Origin: Cristatella mucedo
Taxonomy: Eukaryota > Bryozoa > Phylactolaemata > Cristatellidae
Direction: 5' to 3'
Assembly: GCA_009760855.2 (NCBI GenBank)
Contig: WPIO01000045.1
Span: 2,499,501 to 2,563,500, forward strand
Length of the DNA stretch: 64,000 bases
This document shows, piece by piece, positions 46,699 to 58,334 of this stretch. How positions within the stretch are numbered: position 1 is the stretch's first letter; each line of letters opens with the position of its first letter. The translations under genes and the position numbers were made by a program. The notes under the pieces are model-generated. The model worked only from the letters and a program-made list of their open reading frames with translations, ran no database searches and was not told the origin of the DNA.

Positions 46699-49490
46699 AG
46701 TCAAGGGATGTTCAGACGCCAGGCGAGAGGGAGTTCTAGGTTTTGGGGACAAACGAACTAAATGCTCGGTCACCAAGATATTTCAGGTTTGTACTAGGTT
46801 TTCGTAGACTTGGATTACGAAATGTGGTGGGACGATGCTTGGCCTGGTGGGGGAGTAGATCTGAGAGATAGGCTGGAGCCAAATAATGATGTAACCTTAA
46901 AGTGAGCGACAAAACCTTACAGTCTATCCATTGCTTGACTGGTAGCTAGTGCAGGTTGGCTAGAAGTTGTTTGATATGGCAGCTGCTACGCTCACGACAG
47001 ACAAGCTAAGCTGTGGAGTTTTGCACCAGCTACAATCACCTGATCGCACATGTCGGTAGGCCGGTAAGCACTTAGTTGAAGAAGTCAGGACAGGATGTCA
47101 AGAATGCATGGAATAACTTGGACTTGGTATCTTTATATAAACGAGCCCTATTTCTGAAAATATTATGTAGCTGAACGTTGGCAGATTTGATAGTGCAGCT
47201 AGCTGATGTGGTCGTCTAACGGAGGTTGTTTTGGAATTCGTCTCCTAGATTTCGAGCTGATTCACCAGGAGATATGCTTGCAGAGCCAATTTTGAGCGTC
47301 AGCCTCTCCAATTTTTAAATCAAGTTGGGTTTGGCCATAACTAGAAAGTTAGTTATATTATAGTTTAGTTGTAGAATATTTACTGCCATCTATATGCAAA
47401 AGTAATCGATACATGTAGCACGTGAGTTGAGATAATTTGAGCAGTCAAACGCTGGTAGAGATCTAAGCAAAGGTACAACTGAGTGTCATCCCCATAGAAG
47501 TGAAAGCCTACATTGTGCTTAGCAATCACAAAAGCGAGAGGGAGGATATAAACCGTAAAAAGAACCACACCTAGCGTAGAGCTCTGAGGTACCCAATATT
47601 TTAGAGGTACCTCGGATGATCTTTGTCCATTCACGTCGATACTCTGGAGTCTCCCAGTGAGTTATGACCAAAACCATTGTAGAGCAGTGCCAGTGATGCC
47701 CAGGCGAGATGAGAGGCCCTCTAGAAGAACTTTGTGATCGATTATATCAATAGCTGCCGAAAGATCGAGCAAAACAAGCAGAGACACTCTACCCATGTCT
47801 GCATTCCTAAGTAGGTCGTTGTATACCCTAAGCAACGGTGACTATGTAGAGTGACTAGCTCCAAAGCAAGACTGAAACTTACTTGCAAGGTTTGAAGTTT
47901 CAATATGTGAGTTCAGCTGGTCCGTTACAGGTCTAGTGTCGCTTTCTGGAGAAGAGGCCTGACTGCAGCTTGTTTGAAAGGTGCTGGGACATGAAATGAG
48001 GCTAATGACATGTTTATGATGTTAGTTATGCATGGTAGCAGCAGACCAATGCAACGTAAGAGCAGGACAGCGGGTACATGGTCCAGAAGACTTGTTGACT
48101 TCTTAACTGGGATATGAACTTTCGGATGAGATCACTAGTGACCTGCTTAAATGTAGAAATTGAGGTGGAGCCAGGAATCAATGAACATAATTCTAGTGGG
48201 AATTTTGGGAGCGATTGACTAGACGGTTGATCGTCGACATCAGCATTTTTAGATTTTGCATCTGTGATTCAACAATGTTTTTATAGAGGCTAGACTTGGC
48301 CTTTGCTAGGATCGATCGGTACGACCTACAGTGGCCTTCATATGCCTGTCGACGGATAGTCAGTCCTGATGTTTTGTATGCTTTTTCAAGCTTTCGCTTA
48401 GTATACCTGGCTTATTTAATGTCTGTGGCAAACCAAAGGCCGTTTGAGTGAGGCCACACAGTGCGCCTTGTCTGAGGTGCAAAGTCGTCGAGCGTGTCAG
48501 CTAGTGTCGTGTTGTAGCTATCTACCAATGATGACAGATCGGAGGGAGGACTGAGCAGCAGAGGTGAAGCAGATATTCTCGCACGGACAGCATCGATGTC
48601 AACGGTCTGGAGGTTTGGCGATTCCCACGTTATTTTAGAGGAGGAGGTGGGCACACACTGTCGATCGAATGAGATCTGCATGTGGTCAGATAAGCAGGAT
48701 TTTGTAATAATTGGTGGTGACAAAGTGCAGTTGTATGAGAAAATCTGGTCGAGTTTGTGTGACCCTTAATATGAGCAGGGCCATGCACATGAGTCACAAG
48801 AGACAATGAGTAAGTCAATTAGCGAAATTTGTTCCTGAAAGCGTCAGATAAGTTATCAAAGTGAACGTTTAATTAACCCATAACGAAGAAGGATCGATTT
48901 CTTGCACACAGAATCGAAATGAGATCAGAGAAATCTGAGATAAAGAATAATTTGGTACCTGGTGGGCTATAGACTACTGTCACTATCGGTAGCTTCTTTT
49001 CGGATGTGACCAAGACAATTGATTTAAAAGACAGCTTCGAAGGTACTGCAAATGGCTTGAAGTCGAATTTTGACCACGCGATAATAGCAACTCCACCTCC
49101 AGCTTTGATTGATCTAGGGGTGTGAAAAAACGAGAAACCAGATGGGGTCGCGTCTTTAAGTGTCGGGGAGTGTATGGATTTTAGCCAAGGTTCAGTTAGG
49201 GCGAGCGGGTCGATACTTTTTTCAGAAATAAGGTCGCTCATTACCAGAGGTTTGTTGCATATTCAGCAAGGATTCCAAAGGCAAGCGTTAAGTCTGGCTG
49301 ATGAAGATAAAACAGACCTGATGACCACTAAGTTAAAGAGATTTACAGTGACGCATGTGGGGGAGCGTGCTGAGCCGTGCGAGACAATGTTACGAATACC
49401 AAACGAGGGGCTACTCAGCTAAGGGGTTCGCGCCCAACGAGCGGCGTCCGACCTTGTGGTTCTGGCCGCCGCCGCGGCTACGAGGAGCTT
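46699..49490 (-). mobile_element. LINE-A, longest copy, nearly full-length 5' end but missing its 3' end
   Basis: The minus-oriented element includes a GC-rich 5' region (49425-49490), the endonuclease N-terminal half (open 48873-49241: PLALTEPWLKS, GGGVAIIAWS, VTVVYSPPG), and the endonuclease C-terminal half (48412-48818: HTNSTRFSHT region, CLSDHMQISF with the SDH motif intact). The linker and reverse transcriptase follow (47380-47634: SSEVPLKYWVPQSS, FHFYGDDTQLYLCLD with YGDD in place of YADD), then the C-terminal domain down to 46699. Stops and frameshifts are frequent. The last roughly 28 codons, 3' UTR, hairpin and ATT tail are absent, which is unusual for a LINE and implies a later deletion or recombination at 46698. 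Confidence 0.92.
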
Positions 49491-49519
49491 TTCAATAATA
49501 TATATTAATATACTAGTAT

Positions 49520-49526
49520 ACATATG

Positions 49527-49596
<70 letters not shown>

Positions 49597-49609
49597 TATA
49601 CATATATCC

Positions 49610-49646
<37 letters not shown>

Positions 49647-49648
49647 CT
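49520..49648. repeat. (TA)n microsatellite
   Basis: About 130 bases of TA repeat with TACATA interruptions, directly upstream (minus orientation) of the LINE-A 5' end. Confidence 0.95.
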
Positions 49649-49649
49649 G

Positions 49650-50387
49650 AGTTTATTAAATACCAGATGCAATATTGGACAAGGTTGCATAAGGACAAGC
49701 CATTAATTGACTCGGGTACAGTAGTACTGTACCATGGGTTGGTACTCATTGTATACAGTTGATGCCGCACTAAAAATGTTTAAAGAATTAAACACGAATA
49801 CGTTAATCCTCCTAAGAACATGTGTGTTCGAGGAACATGTAACCTGAGAACAGATAAGTTCCACAAAGGAATATTCTCAAAATTTTCCCTGCATTGTATT
49901 CCTGATATTATCACGACTTGAAATGCATTTCTTAAATTGAAGCAAAGTAACAATATGCTTGATCTTCATATAAATACACAGCAATGGAATACCGTGAGAA
50001 AACAAAAAAATGCGGAGCATTTTATAAAATAAGGTACCGTAAAATCAAGACATCATTTTCGATTATTTTTATTAAAGCTACTTTTAGTGAAAAGTGATCC
50101 CGCGAAAAAAAATTATTGTATTTTTTCACAAAGTAATGAGGAGATGTAGCAAGATAATCTTCCTACTTATTTGAAAAAATTTGACTGTCAGTCTAGCACC
50201 AAGTGGCTCCAGGCTAGCTAAAGCTCTTAATAGCTGCAATTGAGTCGTCTTCTTTGACGAATCGAAAAAAATTGCGTAGTCGTCAAGGTCTCCTAAAGTT
50301 GAGGTGCGTGCCGTTAGCTTTTTCGCAATACTGGTGAAACATGACTAAATTTTGAAAAGACGTTTTAAAAGTGCGCTACAGAATTAG
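49650..50387. other. Presumed intron, nothing recognised
   Basis: AT-rich unassigned sequence. Confidence 0.4.
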
Positions 50388-50520
50388 CCGAGCTGGTTTG
50401 GTCTAGCGGTTAAGGTGCTCGCCCCGACTGAGGTCGTGGGCTCGAGCCCAGAGGCATATGTGAAGCGCCTGAATAGAGATTAAGTTCTCTTGGGGCGCAA
50501 TGTAAATGAATTATATATTT
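50388..50520 (+). mobile_element. SINE-B, best copy: tRNA-like head plus LINE-A-type 3' hairpin
   Basis: The tRNA-derived head has an A-box-like TGGTCTAGCGG (50399-50409) and a B-box-like GGGCTCGAGCC (50438-50448), as in RNA polymerase III internal promoters. The 3' part, AAGCGCCTGAATAGAGATTA followed by AGTTCTCTTGGGGCGCAA, is nearly the LINE-A 3' end (compare 15951-15989), including the GCGCC/GGCGC stem, and is followed by TGTAAATGAATTATATA. The head does not close a proper acceptor stem, so it is not a functional tRNA gene. Mobilisation by LINE-A protein is inferred. Confidence 0.88.
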
Positions 50521-51035
50521 AATTTAGTTAACACTTTCCGAATCTATTACAGATAGAGCTGCGTAGGCTTGCTTACACCAATATTGGCAATATGACAATC
50601 AGCAATCAAAATCAGCAATATGACCTGTATACACGTCATACCGAAATTGTGATCCCATTGAAAAGTTGTTTCTTTCAAGTAAAGGCACGTGAAATAGAGC
50701 GAATAGGAACACGCTAGAAAAATATCCATTTCACAAGACTTACCATTAAAATAAGTTACTGCGAAACTAAAACTTGTCAGCGGATTTATCTGCTAGTACT
50801 AGGGATTTGCAAAGAGATTTTATATTTACATCTTTTACTCTCATTCACCATACGCTAAGGGTTGGAAAGCTTGAATTTTGGCAAAAGCAGAATAATATTA
50901 AGGATGTAAAGGGAAGTGTTAATACCGGCCTGCTCGTCTGTTGACTACGCGCCGTAGCACCCGCTTTTCGGAACCTTTTTGTTTTTCTAGCTAGTTCGTC
51001 CCAGTTGTTCTGGCACTCCCCCTGGCTAATGCACG
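50521..51035. other. Presumed intron, nothing recognised
   Basis: Unassigned sequence before the palindrome. Confidence 0.4.
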
Positions 51036-51041
51036 TCTGAG

Positions 51042-51323
<282 letters not shown>

Positions 51324-51337
51324 TTAACAGAATTTAA

Positions 51338-51359
51338 ATATATATATATATATATATAA
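51338..51359. repeat. (TA)n microsatellite
   Basis: Short TA tract just beyond the palindrome. Confidence 0.85.
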
Positions 51360-51454
51360 ATTTCTCCTACTATGCTATACAAATGGATTATGGATATATT
51401 TTTTACTCATACCTCGTGCTAATCTCAAATCCCTTGAGAGTTTGCCTTTATTTT

Positions 51455-51790
51455 ATATTCTCGAATAGCCTGGAACTCACTTGCGACTTTGATCACCATC
51501 TCGCACGACCAGTCCATTATAAAAAAGAACCGTAAAAGGCATATCATTATAAGAGCGTTTCAATTTTCCCTTTGATTCTTTCTCAATATGATAGTGCGTG
51601 CTGTTACTGGGCTTGCTATCAGTCATAACACTTGCAAGCTAACCACATGCATGTCATCCCTCACCATGTTGTACTTTTTTAACCGAGCATGCTACCCCTA
51701 ACCATTCAATCATACTTCCTTTGCAATAAGTTATAAGTTCCGAGAAAGACGGCGAGATCTCTGGGAGCGCCACAGTATGTGTATAGTTTT
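51455..51790 (+). mobile_element. LINE-A 3' end, old
   Basis: Plus-strand segment from the AWNSLPT region (AGCCTGGAACTCACTTGCGA) through the 3' UTR (GCTATCAGTCATAACACTTG, then GCATGCTACCCCTAACCATT), to a decayed hairpin region near 51740-51770 without an ATT tail. Strongly diverged. Confidence 0.72.
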
Positions 51791-51799
51791 TATTTTTCT

Positions 51800-52869
51800 T
51801 ATTACCCTTATGTTTCCTATAATCTAACTGTGACTTTTCAACCATTCAGTTGATCGCTTACTATTCAGGGAAGTTATAGAATAGGTTTATAGTGGCTTAT
51901 CTACTTATATAATATATTAGGATTTCTTTTAAATTTAAATCAATAACAATGAAACAGACGTGTTCAGATAAAATAAAAACGCAAGCTATAAAAGTCTTTT
52001 TTCTGACCTTTAACTGTTTGTAGTGAACATTATTGAATAAAAATATTAAGAAACTGAAACTCTTAACTTCAAACCAAGTTGAGAAAGATAAACACAAACT
52101 CTTTTTAAATTTCTAATGAATTCGTTAGTGATTCGTTATGATTTTTTCACCAAATCGGCCAAAAATTCAAATTAAAGACTAGTTTTCACAAACTAAGTAA
52201 CCTAGTAATTCCATTTATCTCGCGGCATCAACAAATATAGATGTTCTTTTCGGCAGTCTCTTCAGCAAGGGAATACGACGCAAAACGACTGAGTTCAAAT
52301 ATGGAAACGCTAGGTCAATTTGAAAGATGCATTACAATCTTCTAATATTTGAAAAACCAAACAAAACGTTGGTTATTCATTTATATATATACTGAATTGA
52401 TTTCGATAAATTGTTTAGAGGGTGCACACCTAAGGAAGAGAAATAAATGAAGGAAGCGATTGCCCCTTGTTTAGGGATAAAGAGCCCGAAGTAGAGTGTT
52501 ACAGACCTGGCAACTGATTGAATATAGACTATAGGTGTTACGAAAAGTAAGTGTTAACGTTAATAAACATCACGAGATAAATTAAAAATGTATGTGAGCG
52601 AAAGCAAAGTGATGATGCTGGCACATGATGATTTTGCGACGAAATGTTTTGGACAATATCGATTGTATAAAGTCAACGTTCATTAAAGTAGCGATATATA
52701 AAAAGTGACGGTATTAATACAATGAACTAAATTAAATAGATGTTGACTTGGAAGGTATCAGAGATCAAACGAATTTAAAAAGGCTGGTTGAATTCGTCAG
52801 AAATCAACTCTTCAAAATAACGTCTTATGATCACGTGTACAACCTGAGTTCGGAAGGAAGATTGAACTT
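51800..52869. other. Presumed intron, nothing recognised
   Basis: About 1 kb of AT-rich unassigned sequence. Confidence 0.45.
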
Positions 52870-53768
52870 CATGTTATTTTTAAATGTGGTCAAGTCTGGG
52901 GATATTTTGAAGAAAGTCGAGCATAATTTCCAGGCTTTGGAAGCCTACGAAATAATTGCACGGTCTTCAAAATATTTGAGGATTCTACGAGGTATTGGTT
53001 ATAGGTTAGATTCCTAACAGCAGGTGGTTCAATGCATTGCATGGTAGTGGAGTAGATCTGAGAGATAGGCTGGAGCCAAAAATTGAACCGACCTAAAAGT
53101 GAGCAACAATACCTTGAAGTCGATTTATTGCTCGACTGATAGCCAGTGCAAGTCGGAGATAAGTTGTGAGATCCTGCAACTGTCATGCTCACGACAGGCA
53201 AGTATAGCTGCAGAGTATAGCACCTGCTGTAAGGGCCTGATTGCACAAGCCGGTAGACGAGCAAGCAGTTAGCAACAGAAGTAGAGATGGGGCGTCACAT
53301 ATGCATCGACCACCTTAGATATGACATCCTTGTCCGAACGATGCCGATTTTCGGATACGTTATGTAGCTAAAACTAGGCAGACTCGACTGTGGAGCTGAA
53401 GTTGCCGTTTAACGAAAGGTCACTTTGGATCGTGACAGCTAGATTTTGTGCAGATTCAACGGGAGATATTTTGGCAGAGCCAATTTTAAGCATTAGCTTT
53501 TCAAATTTGTAAATCACAGTTAGTTTGCCCATAACTAGTAAGTTGGTTTTATCATCATTTAATTTAAACACTGTGCTGTCATCCATGTGGGGATGATGTC
53601 AGTACAAGCAACGAAGGAGTTGAGAGAAGTAAAAGTGCTTGAAGGCTGGGATAGGTCTAAGTAAAGAAACAACTTAGTGTCATCGGCAGAGAATTGAAAG
53701 CCTGTATTGGGCTTGGCAATCACATCTGCAAGAGGGAGAGTTTAAACCGTGAAAAGAACCGCACCTAG
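52870..53768 (-). mobile_element. LINE-A copy, left arm of a head-to-head pair
   Basis: Minus-oriented copy covering the polymerase from just after motif B (ending at CCTAG, the VLGPV codons) to the C-terminal coding end near 52870. The YADD loop is mutated, with text corresponding to FQFSADDTKLFLYLD near 53685. The LNDDKTNLLVMGK segment is open at 53374-53586. It lacks a recognisable 3' UTR and tail. Its 5' truncation point faces the similarly truncated plus copy at 53789. Confidence 0.85.
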
Positions 53769-53788
53769 AAAATTGTGTTGGTTCAGTC

Positions 53789-54545
53789 CCGTTCCTTTCA
53801 TTGTTTGCACTCTGGATCATGCCAAGGTAAATGCAAGCACAACATCGGCATTTATTTCCATGCACATGACACTAAGTTGAACCTCCGCTTAAATTTATCT
53901 CAGCACTCCAGTATGCCGAATTGTCTCATTGCTCTTGCAATTTCTATAAGTTATATCAATGCAGATATTACAGTGAAATTCTGATATTTAATGATGAAAA
54001 ACTATCTTACCATTTCTAAACCATCCAAACTTACTTTGATACATGGAAACCTAACACTCAAAATCAGCTTTGATAGCGTCTCTACAGTCAATTCTGAACG
54101 AAATTTAGGTATCTTGGTTTAAAGCGACGTTTCATTGAAATACCATATCAATTCGACAATCAAGTCCACCTAATAGCAGCTAAATAACATCGCTTAAATT
54201 TTGGGCTTGCATAGGCATCGGTATTACTCATAAATTGGTCAATGCATTGGTCAAAACTAATCTCTATACATTGAAATCACTAGTTACTGGTCTGCCGACC
54301 TGTGGAATCTGGCGCTCACAGTTGAAGCAAATGTCTCCAAGCATGCTTGACAGTAGTGAGTGTCACAGTAAACACATCGCTCCACTTTTCGCCAACATGA
54401 CCTTACTTCCGATCAAGCTGAGTATCGAATTCAACGGTCAAGTTTAGGTCCATTCATGTTTGACCTAGCTCTCATATTGAGTCCCATAACCGGTCATTTA
54501 TCGAAATATAAGCTTTTCCGAATCAAACGCACCGGACCAGGGAGA
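53789..54545 (+). mobile_element. LINE-A copy, right arm of a head-to-head pair
   Basis: A much more diverged plus-oriented copy beginning at the motif-B end (GTCCCGTTCCTTTCATTGTT aligns with GTCCGGTTCTTTTCACGGTT). It passes a ruined YADD loop (HDTKLNLRL near 53870), NLGILV-like text near 54105 and the HIAPLFANMTLLPIK segment near 54380, to the ESN region near 54540. No 3' UTR is recognised. Confidence 0.75.
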
Positions 54546-54989
54546 CCGTACCTTATTATTTGCAGTAGCTAGTGATTGAAAGACTATTCCTCAAAAAAAC
54601 TCGGGTGTCCTTCCTATTCAGGAGGTTGCCCCGATGGGATGCCTGACTCTACGAATACACCAGTTTGGCTGAAACATTTTCTACTAAAGTAAGTAGCACG
54701 TTATTGTCTACTACATCAATTTGACATCCAAACAATAATAAACGAAAATTAACGCAACAGTTTCTGAAAAATATACATTTATGTAGCTTCCCGTTTGAAC
54801 ATTTCGGAACTTTATAGGTAAAATAGTTAAGACGGTAAGTAGGGTCACTAGTAACATAAATAGTATTCCAATTTGGCATCGCTCCAGACAAGTCGGACAC
54901 AGATGATACCCATGAATAATTAGTATGCAATCACTATTGAATGAAGGTACGTTTGTATTATCACTAAGTAATAAAAAATTGATGTTTAC
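54546..54989. other. Presumed intron; possible ruined FTP half
   Basis: Minus-strand frame at 54711-54930 has weak resemblance to an FTP C-half (PNWNT, PKCSNGKL) but no acceptable splice sites in phase 1; not called as an exon. Confidence 0.3.
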
Positions 54990-55142
54990 CTCTAATGCAG
55001 CAAGGTCCAGACCATCCATGTTCGCATCCACCAGGGCAATTTGCACTGTCTAAATTGCACTCCAAGCCGTGCTTACAGTGGCAAGTACTTGTTTCGCTTT
55101 GAGATGCAACATATGTTAACCTCAGTAACCAGGATAGTATAC
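54990..55142 (-). CDS. Exon: EGF-like repeat, unit 1 (5'-most recognised exon)
   Basis: A 153-base (51-codon) minus-strand exon. The acceptor is TTATTTTGTATGTAG above 55142 and the donor is AGAG then GTAAAC at 54989, phase 1 at both ends. The peptide runs (x)ILSWLLRLTYVASQSETSTC, then HCKHGLECNLDSANCPGGCE, then HGWSGPCCIR. C-HC-x5-C-x5-NCPGGC-x3-W-G-x-CC matches the EGF exon at 39731 in length of loops. The hydrophobic start (ILSWLLRLTYVAS) looks like a signal peptide, but the upstream frame reaches a stop with no ATG. It is therefore read as an internal exon, and the true first exon must lie further right, possibly outside the window. Confidence 0.8.
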
Positions 55143-57299
55143 CTACATACAAAATAATTCACAGAATTTGATGATAGATTCTTCAGTTTTCTTTAATTAC
55201 CAGTTAAAAAGAAAGTGTAGTTTAATCTGAAAAGCTACATACATTTTAAATGCCAAACTCGTATCATTGTTGGTCGGTAGCATTATCTTAAAACATTGAA
55301 TTTAGCTACATGCACGTTATTTCAAATGCTTGAGAACCGCAGTAATTACAAGCCAAATAAATTTAAAAATTTAGTAAATTCTAATTTAATATATCATTGC
55401 CTGTCTATCGTTACACTAGCCTCGAAGATTATGTGGTTGGAATGTAGGGGAGTTTTGTGCAGTGCTCTCACAGCCGAAGCGGCTTTTATGTACACATTCG
55501 GTAGCCAACAGACTTCGTTATTATGTCAGCAACTACTGCATTATCTGCAAGGCTCAAAATGTATCAGATGAACTCAAATTTGACTTAAAATCTGTGGGTC
55601 CCACCTGAGTAATTGAAACTGGTGATCAGCAGTCGGAATGAAGGTGCATCAAGTAGCCTTACATTTAATTGAAGCAATTGTTTCGTAGCAATAGAGTGTA
55701 TTCTGAAAGAATCGTGTTCCAGTGGCTAAAAATGTATTTGTTTCTTGAGTTTTTGATCAGTTGCTTTCTTAATATCAAGCTTTTTAACAAAGATTTTCTT
55801 GAATATGCTCGCAATTTAGGCAAATCTTTCTGAGATTTCATACGCAGCCATCAGCTGCCTAAAAAGGATTGGTTGTGAACAAGTTGCGTTCACATTTTTT
55901 AACTTTACTTTCGAAGAATTAGAAGAACACTACTTTCGATTTTCAGCAAGTAAAGCAAACTGGCAGTTCGAATTATTTAAGTTGACCAAAAAATTGCAAT
56001 CCAAACCCTTAAGAATTACAAGACAAGCATTTATTTAGATGCATCTGTTAACAGCCATGACTTCCAGCTCAAAAATGACAAAAAATAAATAGCATTCATT
56101 TTTCAAACCAGATCTTGTTATTTTAGAAAATGATATAAATTATTATTTTAGGCTGCTTCAAATAATAGCTGGGTTGCTTAGTATTTTCTCATATTATTGA
56201 CACAGTTTCTATGAAAACGCATTGGTTTTACTTTGATATGCATAGAATGACATCAAGCCAGATACTCTAGTACACCATTGTGCCCAGTGTAATACACGGT
56301 GGGTGGTACTTAAATTAGTAGCACGGTTTATTGCCTTGCAGACAAGCTAGATTTTAAATTTAAGAGACAGCAACGAAAGGTAACAAGGAAGAATAGCCTG
56401 ATGCTAACACAAAATGATAAACTATATTTTGTTACATCTAATAACGAGCTGTGATGGCAGAACTGTTTCATATTGTTCGACCAAAATAGCATGACACACT
56501 AAGAATATTCCTCTCTCGCTATCGTCACTACTAAGAATAATTCACTTACCAGCAGCATTTGATTTCACCTCTTGTGAAAAAGAGTATTTAAAAATTCCTT
56601 CACGAAATGAACCAACAATATTCTCACTAGTAGGTAAACACGGCATTGCATGTTAACGGTCTTCATATATAGTACAAGTCTGACAAAGGGCAAACTATTA
56701 AGAACCAGATAGCTATGAATAGAAATTCCCATAAATTTCCTAATCTATAATATAATTCTAGCTCTCTGATGTATTATACAGCAAAAATACCTCTTATTTT
56801 GAATCACGAGATATAGCTTACTTATTGAGATAATTTCCAATGTAGGAGCATCCAGGTTCCGGTGCCTGAGTTGGATAACATTTAAAATATCTGAATCTGA
56901 CACAAGAAGTACATCAAAATATAGCCCTGAATCAATTACTGCTTGGTAATCGGAGAGGGCACTCTAATGACGCCGATCAAGCCCCGGTTTACTACTTATT
57001 GCTAGTATATTACTACAATAGCCAGTAGCACAAAATCACCTGATAGTCATGCATCCCTGACAGATATGCCAGCTATCGCCCAGAATTATGTTTGGAATAA
57101 TTTCGTGCCTCTCTTTTCTGACTCATTGCGAGGTCTTTTACTATGATCATGGAACTATTCCGAGGGCTGCATGCAATGGAATCTTTCAATTTCGAATTCG
57201 TTTATAGTGACATTCTCGACCAGCGACATATATGAGTTGAACACACAGTTACGACAAACAATAAAATATATTTACCAGCCTCACAATGTATAGCAACTG
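55143..57299. other. No gene recognised; LINE-B scrap at 55445-55520
   Basis: AT-rich sequence. At 55445-55520 a minus-oriented LINE-B 3' scrap is recognisable (GGAGTTTTGTGCAGTGCTCT, then TTCGGTAGCCAACAGACTTC), matching 45770-45840. Confidence 0.5.
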
Positions 57300-57425
57300 A
57301 AGTGTTTTGACAGCTTTCCTCACCTTTTGCAATAGGCAATACAGGATTGCCCACAGCAGGATTTTAACCTAAGACCTCGGCGATGTTAAGACAGCTCTTT
57401 ACCTCCTCGGCTACCAGGGCCCCGA
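57300..57425 (-). mobile_element. SINE-A copy, fragment
   Basis: Minus-strand head: GGTAGCCGAGGAGGTAAAGAG, then CCGAGGTCTTAGGTTAAAAT (a ruined B-box), then GCTGTGGGCAATCCTGTATT. Same layout as other SINE-A copies. Confidence 0.7.
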
Positions 57426-58334
57426 CTAGGAGCATCAGCTCTGTATGCAGCTCACAATTGACAGCAATGATATGGTTCCATAGGATTGGTCTCTGATTGA
57501 TATTTTTCAAGATCTCTGCTTTCTACTTGCAATTTGCTTCCTTAAACACATTGATTGCTTTAATTTTTAGTCTAGTTACACTCAGCAAGTCGTGTATACT
57601 ACTTCCTTTCCTATTTCTAAATTCCAATACACTTTTCATCTGTTGTATACGTCAAGATCTAAATACTTCACGATTATTTAGAAATAATTGAAAGGAAAAT
57701 TACAATAGTTGTTTTTACTGCAAACTCTAATTTATACTATAGACATTACTTAACTTTAAGATTTGTAATTTAGTCTTTTTTGAAACATAAGGTTTTCGGC
57801 AACTCATTAAAGTTTCCCTATTATCCCTGAAACAGGAATGATTTACTGCGATATAGTACAGTATTGGAATGCTGATTTCAATTGCCTTACTGGTTAAAGC
57901 TCTTAAACGTTTAACGGTAACATACATTTGAGTTTACACAGCTCGTTAAGCGATGTCGGAGTTATGAGGAAAATTTGAAGCCGACATGATGCAGTCTGAT
58001 TGTACAGCACTTAAATGTGACATGGCAAGCAATCACACTGAGAAACCTAATGAAATTAGGGTACTCTTCTCTAAAACCCGTTACTATTTGACATGAACAG
58101 CAGTCAAGTAGACAATTTGTGCCCTCAGTTCCTTAATATGGCCTAAACTTTACCAGTGTTCTATAATGCCAGTGCATGAAGTCGCAGTATCGACGATGTA
58201 AGATACCTATGCACATTATCGCCTTACAAGGTCAACTTCTGCAGCCAACTCTAATGAAATAACTATAACTTTGTTGTGCTAAGCTTGAATTTTAATCTAT
58301 ATTAAATAAGGTATCATGCTAAACCCCACAGTGG
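57426..58334. other. No gene recognised
   Basis: AT-rich unassigned sequence. Confidence 0.45.

Noticed and set aside
50388-50455. A functional tRNA gene.
   Set aside because: A- and B-box-like motifs are present, but the acceptor stem does not close and the segment continues into a SINE 3' end seen in another copy.
54711-54930. Minus-strand open frame resembling an FTP C-half (PNWNT, PKCSNGKL, ending GCQIDVV).
   Set aside because: No phase 1 splice sites, the LCEV strand is not preserved, and no N-half lies between it and the EGF exon. At most a ruined exon.
54990-55152. First exon with signal peptide (hydrophobic ILSWLLRLTYVAS).
   Set aside because: No ATG in frame; the upstream frame hits TGA and a good phase 1 acceptor lies at the start, so an internal exon fits better.
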